Part shown: positions 6,663 through 10,492 of the stretch, piece by piece | Numbering within the stretch: the stretch's first letter is position 1 | Layout of the letters: each line of letters starts with the position of its first letter | Source of the DNA: Bacteroidia bacterium | Lineage (GTDB): Bacteria; Bacteroidota; Bacteroidia; AKYH767-A; OLB10 | Direction: 5' to 3' | DNA: 10,492 nucleotides | Assembly: GCA_025450095.1 (NCBI GenBank) | Contig: JANWID010000209.1 | Span: forward strand, 1-10,492 | The notes under the pieces: generated by a model | Told to the model about the DNA's origin: nothing | Database searches by the model: none | What the model saw: the letters and a program-made list of their open reading frames with translations, nothing else | Made by a program: the position numbers and the translations under genes

Positions 6663-9600
6663 ATGAACAAATTTTTTAAAATTTTTATACTTCTGTTTCT
6701 TCCTTTCACTCTGTTTGGCCAGAATGAATTCAATGTTTGGTATTTTGGAAGTAATGCAGGGATGGATTTTAATGGTGGAGCACCCGTTCCATTGACTAAC
6801 GGCGCATTGAATACTACAGAAGGCGTTGCATCCATAAGTGACAATACCGGAGCCTTATTATTTTACACAGATGGTTTAACAATTTGGAATCAAAATCACC
6901 AGGCGATGCCGAACGGAACCGGATTAATGGGTGGTGTCAGCAGTTCTCAATCTGCCATCATTGTAAAACAACCCGGAGTTAATTCTATCTATTATGTTTT
7001 CACAGTAAATACCGGAGGTGCCGGACTCAGATACTCAGAAGTGGATATGACCCTGCAGGGTGGATTGGGCGATATAAACATTAACAAAAATATTCTGGTT
7101 GCATTGCCAACATGTGAAAAGCAAACTGCAGTAAAACATCAAAATAACAATGACTTTTGGATTGTCACTCATTTGGATGGATCCAATGCGTTTCATAGTT
7201 ATTTACTAACATCTTCCGGATTATCATTAACGCCTGTAATCAGCAATGTTGGAACTGTGATAGGAGGTGGCGCTGCGATCGGCTATATGAAAGCATCGCA
7301 TAACGGGAGCCGGTTAGCAATAGCAAACCGGTCAATTGATAATGTTGAACTTTTTGATTTTGATAATGCAACCGGGGTGCTCACGAATCCGATTGCTTTC
7401 AACAACTTTACCGGTCCCGGCGTGTATGGTGTAGAATTTTCACCCAATGATAATCTGCTGTATATTTCTGAAGGTTCCAGCCCCATAAGTAATGTTTACC
7501 AATATAATCTCCTGGCCGGAACGCCTGTTGACATTGCAAATTCCAGGGTAACCGTTGGGGTTTTCAATGGCTGGGGTGGTGCCCTGCAACTGGGTCCTGA
7601 TTACAAAATTTATCATGCACGATACTTACAAACTTCGATTGGGGTCATAACTGATCCTGACTCAATCGGGCTTGCCTGCAATTATGTTGGAAATGGATTT
7701 TTTCTGGGTGGCCCGATTTCGCAATTCGGATTGCCACTGACATTCGTTTCTCCACAAAATGTGATATCAGCCAATAATTTTTGCCTGGGTGATTCAACAG
7801 CTTTTAATACCAATGCTTCTCCATATGATTCTCTTTTATGGAATTTTGGCGATGTGAACAGTGGCTTAAATAATACATCAACAGCTGTTACTCCTCTTCA
7901 TCTTTATACCGATACCGGCACTTTTGTAGTTTCACTTGTTGTATTTCTTTCCGGAAACACTGATACAATAACGCATTCAGTAACCATTATTCCATTGCCA
8001 ACAATTAGCCTTGGAAATGATACCACTTTATGCCAGGGAACAACATTGATGCTAAATGCATCAAACACCAACGCGACTTATTTATGGAGTGATAATTCAA
8101 CCAACCCGACTTTTACTGTAAACCAGCAAGGAACTTATTGGGTCCAGGTAACAAACATATGCGGTAGTACAACGGATTCTATAACCGTAAATTATTTGCA
8201 ACCCCCAATTGTAAACTTAGGAAATGATACCACCATGTGCCAGGGAAATGTACTCATGCTGGATGCCACAAATCCAAATGCTGCTTATTTATGGAATGAC
8301 AATTCTATCGATTCAACTTTTACGGTTACACAGCCAGGAATTTACTGGGTTGAAGTAACCGGATTTTGTGGCAGTGTTATAGATTCAATTAATGTAAGTT
8401 ATATTATTCCGCCTGCTATAAATTTCGGAAATGATACCATACTTTGCCAGGGTGCAACACTCACACTGAATGCATCAAATCCGAATGCAACTTATTTGTG
8501 GAGTGATAATTCAACTAACCCCACTTTTCCTGTAACACAGCCAGGTACATATTGGGTGCAGGTGACGAACATCTGTGGCAGTGACACTGATTCTATAACT
8601 GTAAATTATTTGCAACCTCCGGTTGTAAACTTAGGAAATGACACCACCCTGTGCCAGGGGAATGTACTTACTTTGGATGCCACAAGCTCAAACGTTACGT
8701 ATTTATGGAATGATAATTCAACCGATTCAACTTATATTGTTACGCAGCCAGGAATTTATTGGGTAGAAGTAACCGGGTATTGTGGTAGTGTTACGGATTC
8801 CATAGATGTGAATTACATTTCACTTCCAACAGCAATACTTGGAAATGACACTACAATTTGCCAGGGTGCCACGCTCACACTGAATGCTACAAATCCGAAT
8901 GCGACTTATTTGTGGAATGATAATTCAACCAACCCGACTTTCATTGTAACTCAGCAAGGAACTTATTGGGTCCAGGTGACAAACATCTGTGGCAGTGCCA
9001 GTGATTCCATCAGTGTAAGTTATTTGCAGCCACCGATTGTGAATTTAGGTAATGATACTTCTCTTTGCCAGGGAGGAACTATCACACTGAATGCTTCGGG
9101 TCAAAACGCAACTTATTTGTGGAGCGATAACTCCACTGGTTCTGCATATACAGTAACACAGCAGGGTACTTATTGGGTTGTCGTTACAAATATTTGTGGC
9201 AGCGTCACGGACTCCATATATGTAAATTATATCCCACTTCCTGTAGTGGATATTGGTAATGATACGCTCATTTGCCTGGGTTCAACACTGACATTAACCG
9301 CACTCAACCCCAATGCAACCTATTTATGGAATGACAATTCAATTAATCCGACATATACTGTAACACAACAAGGAACTTATTGGGTAACAGTAACCAACAT
9401 ATGCGGTAGCGTTGTTGATTCTATCAATGTAAATTATACCATCCCACCAGCTATTAATTTAGGAAATGATACAACGATATGCCCGGGAGAGAGTTTTACA
9501 TTAAATGCCACTTTTCAAAACAGTTTTTATGTATGGCAGGATAATTCGACAAACCCGGATTTTACGGTAACACAACCCGGAACTTATTGGGTAGTGGTTT

Positions 9601-9932
9601 CAAATGTTTGTGATAACGCATCCGATACTCTTGAAGTTGGACCTGAATCCTGTAATATTATCCTCGAAATGCCGAATGTATTTACTCCCAACGGGGATGG
9701 CTTAAATGATAACTTTCATCCTATACAAATGGAAGGTATAAAACTGGCCCGTTTGTTTATTATTAACAGGTGGAATCAGATTTTATTTGAAACTGATGAT
9801 ATCAACACCGGATGGAATGGGAAGGATAATCAGAATTACTGTGCCGATGGGGTATATTTTTGGATTGTGGAATTTACTGATGACAATGATAATGCGTCTA
9901 CTAAAAAAGGATTTTTAAACCTGTTCAAATAA
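6663..9932 (+). CDS. Giant T9SS-secreted surface protein: beta-propeller, PKD, eight Ig-like repeats, type B sorting domain
   Basis: This 1089-aa protein is predicted to leave the cell by Sec and then the type IX secretion system, and to act at the surface or outside, probably in adhesion or matrix formation. Residues 1-19 or 20 are a signal peptide (FKIFILLFLPFTLFG core). Residues about 22-360 form a propeller-like domain typical of Bacteroidetes surface proteins, with NVWYFGSNAGMDFNGG, LLFYTDG, SSSQSAIIV and YGVEFSPNDNLLYISEG. Residues about 366-445 are a PKD domain (LLWNFGD at 391-397, HLYTDTGTFVVSLVV). Residues 450-1001 hold eight repeats of 69 residues. Residues 1003-1089 are the gliding-motility/T9SS type B C-terminal domain (NVFTPNGDGLNDNF, INRWNQILFET, GWNGKDNQ, CADGVYFWIVEF). 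Both ends are intact and the frame is uninterrupted. A promoter match lies about 85 bases upstream, and the gene is probably its own transcription unit. The ligand is unknown. Confidence 0.92.
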   Translation: MNKFFKIFILLFLPFTLFGQNEFNVWYFGSNAGMDFNGGAPVPLTNGALNTTEGVASISDNTGALLFYTDGLTIWNQNHQAMPNGTGLMGGVSSSQSAIIVKQPGVNSIYYVFTVNTGGAGLRYSEVDMTLQGGLGDININKNILVALPTCEKQTAVKHQNNNDFWIVTHLDGSNAFHSYLLTSSGLSLTPVISNVGTVIGGGAAIGYMKASHNGSRLAIANRSIDNVELFDFDNATGVLTNPIAFNNFTGPGVYGVEFSPNDNLLYISEGSSPISNVYQYNLLAGTPVDIANSRVTVGVFNGWGGALQLGPDYKIYHARYLQTSIGVITDPDSIGLACNYVGNGFFLGGPISQFGLPLTFVSPQNVISANNFCLGDSTAFNTNASPYDSLLWNFGDVNSGLNNTSTAVTPLHLYTDTGTFVVSLVVFLSGNTDTITHSVTIIPLPTISLGNDTTLCQGTTLMLNASNTNATYLWSDNSTNPTFTVNQQGTYWVQVTNICGSTTDSITVNYLQPPIVNLGNDTTMCQGNVLMLDATNPNAAYLWNDNSIDSTFTVTQPGIYWVEVTGFCGSVIDSINVSYIIPPAINFGNDTILCQGATLTLNASNPNATYLWSDNSTNPTFPVTQPGTYWVQVTNICGSDTDSITVNYLQPPVVNLGNDTTLCQGNVLTLDATSSNVTYLWNDNSTDSTYIVTQPGIYWVEVTGYCGSVTDSIDVNYISLPTAILGNDTTICQGATLTLNATNPNATYLWNDNSTNPTFIVTQQGTYWVQVTNICGSASDSISVSYLQPPIVNLGNDTSLCQGGTITLNASGQNATYLWSDNSTGSAYTVTQQGTYWVVVTNICGSVTDSIYVNYIPLPVVDIGNDTLICLGSTLTLTALNPNATYLWNDNSINPTYTVTQQGTYWVTVTNICGSVVDSINVNYTIPPAINLGNDTTICPGESFTLNATFQNSFYVWQDNSTNPDFTVTQPGTYWVVVSNVCDNASDTLEVGPESCNIILEMPNVFTPNGDGLNDNFHPIQMEGIKLARLFIINRWNQILFETDDINTGWNGKDNQNYCADGVYFWIVEFTDDNDNASTKKGFLNLFK
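8010..9665 (+). repeat. Eight in-frame 207-bp (69-aa) tandem repeats encoding Ig-like domains
   Basis: Units begin at 8010, 8217, 8424, 8631, 8838, 9045, 9252 and 9459, each exactly 207 bases with no insertion or deletion. The protein consensus runs LGNDTTxCQGxxLxLxA, then NATYLWNDNSTNPTFTV, then TQxGTYWVxVTNICGS, xDSIxVNY and a Pro-rich linker. The two cysteines, 43 residues apart, are present in all eight units and could form one disulphide per domain. Units 1, 3 and 5 share one variant and units 2 and 4 another. Units 6-8 are less clearly assigned, and unit 8, next to the sorting domain, is the most divergent. Confidence 0.95.
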
Positions 9933-10098
9933 TTATCTACAAATATTACTTGCTGGGATAAATATACGCTTCGTTTAAAACCCCTTTTTTATATGAAATT
10001 GCTTTCGTTAATTAAGAAAATTTCTTCTTTATCTTTTTTGAATTATTTTTCAATTGGCACAATAATTTCCTTCTGTGTTTAAATAAATTTAATAGCAA

Positions 10099-10218
10099 AT
10101 GAACAATTTTTTAAGAGGAATTATTTCCGCATATGGCGCAAATAAGCTGGGTGGCGGCTGTTTTGGAACCATTTTGGTTTTTGTTATCATCTGGATGTTG
10201 TTAGGCTATTGCAATTAA
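10099..10218 (+). CDS. Small single-span membrane protein with GGGCFGT motif (39 aa)
   Basis: The ATG at 10099 opens a 39-aa frame ending in TAA at 10216-10218. It has a short polar/amphipathic N-terminus (MNNFLRGIISAYGANKL), a glycine-rich turn with one cysteine (LGGGCFGT, about 17-24) and one hydrophobic helix (TILVFVIIWMLLGY, about 24-37). The organised pattern, and a general resemblance to short uncharacterised Bacteroidetes proteins with KLGGGCFGTI followed by a Trp-containing helix (from memory, not searched), argue that it is real. It is predicted to sit in the inner membrane with the N-terminus possibly cytoplasmic. No function is known to me. The leader is A/T-rich (AATTTAATAGCAA) with no Shine-Dalgarno, as is common in this phylum. 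It lies 166 bases after the giant gene, and I found no convincing promoter or terminator between them. Confidence 0.6.
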   Translation: MNNFLRGIISAYGANKLGGGCFGTILVFVIIWMLLGYCN

Positions 10219-10376
10219 TATTCAGAACGGTTCCGGGTAAACGATTTTGAGTAGTGATGGGCATTGAATTCCTCAATGAACCACTTTTTCCACAATACAT
10301 AAATACAATTTCCTCTGCAGAATCGGATGGCACAAAATTTTCAGTAAAATAACTTAATAAATAAAAATAATTTAAA

Positions 10377-10481
10377 ATGAAAGCATTAATCTGGGTTGGC
10401 ATTACCTGCATGATCACTACTACGATGTATGCGCAGGTAGATTCCGCTGAAAAGAAAAGTGAATTTGCTTTGCTTAAATAA
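10377..10481 (+). CDS. Short secreted peptide or truncated secreted protein (34 aa)
   Basis: The frame starts with ATG at 10377 after an A-rich leader (AAATAATTTAAA) and stops at TAA 10479-10481. Residues 1-19 look like a signal peptide: a Lys at position 2, a hydrophobic core (ALIWVGITCMITTTM) and a likely cleavage after MYA or MYAQ, as often seen in Bacteroidetes. The predicted mature part is only about 14-15 residues (QVDSAEKKSEFALLK), charged and hydrophilic. It could be a genuine small secreted peptide or the head of a longer secreted protein broken by a frameshift or nonsense mutation. The window ends 11 bases after the stop, so this cannot be settled here. The 158-base gap from the previous small gene suggests separate transcription. 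Confidence 0.45.
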   Translation: MKALIWVGITCMITTTMYAQVDSAEKKSEFALLK

Positions 10482-10492
10482 GTATTTCCTTT

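Noticed and set aside
8010..9665. Tandem 207-bp repeats considered as CRISPR or other non-coding array
   Set aside because: Units are much too long, contiguous, lack spacers, and keep one open frame with conserved protein motifs.
10037..10070. TTTG ... TAATTTCC as promoter of the 39-aa gene
   Set aside because: The -7 part matches only four of six fixed bases and the spacer is 22; the region is too T-rich for this to mean much.
10262..10278. CATTGA-ATTCC-TCAATG hairpin after the 39-aa gene
   Set aside because: The 6-bp stem has only two G/C pairs and the T-run begins several bases later, too weak to call a terminator.
10187..10417. 76-aa open frame on the minus strand
   Set aside because: It overlaps both small + strand genes, has no recognisable domain or signal, and its composition looks like chance reading of AT-rich intergenic DNA.

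Overview
The window looks like a chromosomal segment of a Bacteroidota (Bacteroidetes) bacterium. The strongest evidence is a very large secreted protein (6663-9932) that ends in a type IX secretion / gliding-motility type B sorting domain. Other support comes from start sites that mostly lack Shine-Dalgarno sequences and have A/T-rich leaders, a candidate promoter matching the Bacteroidetes TTTG / TAnnTTTG pattern, and a PD40-propeller plus outer-membrane-barrel protein of a type common in this phylum. All supported genes lie on the + strand. I see no rRNA, tRNA, CRISPR array, insertion sequence or integrase.

Layout. (i) 1-2648: the 3' part of an envelope protein whose N-terminus lies before the window. 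It has a WD40/PD40-like beta-propeller, a Pro/Lys-rich linker and a C-terminal outer-membrane beta-barrel. (ii) 2655-2710: a long AT-rich stem-loop that separates this gene from the next. (iii) 2739-6453: a probable three-gene operon made of an M20D metallo-amidohydrolase, an AlgI/DltB-type MBOAT O-acyltransferase and a membrane-anchored protein with a GSSR motif that resembles SGNH/DltD/AlgJ-type partners. The gaps are 13 and 39 bases. (iv) 6454-6662: intergenic, with a GC-rich hairpin (possible terminator) followed by a good promoter match. (v) 6663-9932: the giant surface protein, with signal peptide, beta-propeller, PKD domain, eight 69-residue Ig-like repeats in perfect register, and the type B sorting domain. 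(vi) 9933-10492: mostly non-coding, with two very small genes: a 39-aa single-span membrane protein with a Gly/Cys motif, and a 34-aa peptide that is mostly signal sequence.

The common theme is the cell envelope: an outer-membrane barrel protein, a putative extracytoplasmic acyl-transfer pair and a T9SS-secreted adhesin-like protein. The most notable structural signal is the repeat array at 8010-9665. Its eight units of exactly 207 bp have no indels, partly alternate in an A-B pattern, carry an invariant cysteine pair and hold regularly spaced matches to the Bacteroidetes O-glycosylation motif. The most plausible little-described functional unit is the MBOAT/SGNH-like pair, whose acyl acceptor cannot be read from the sequence.
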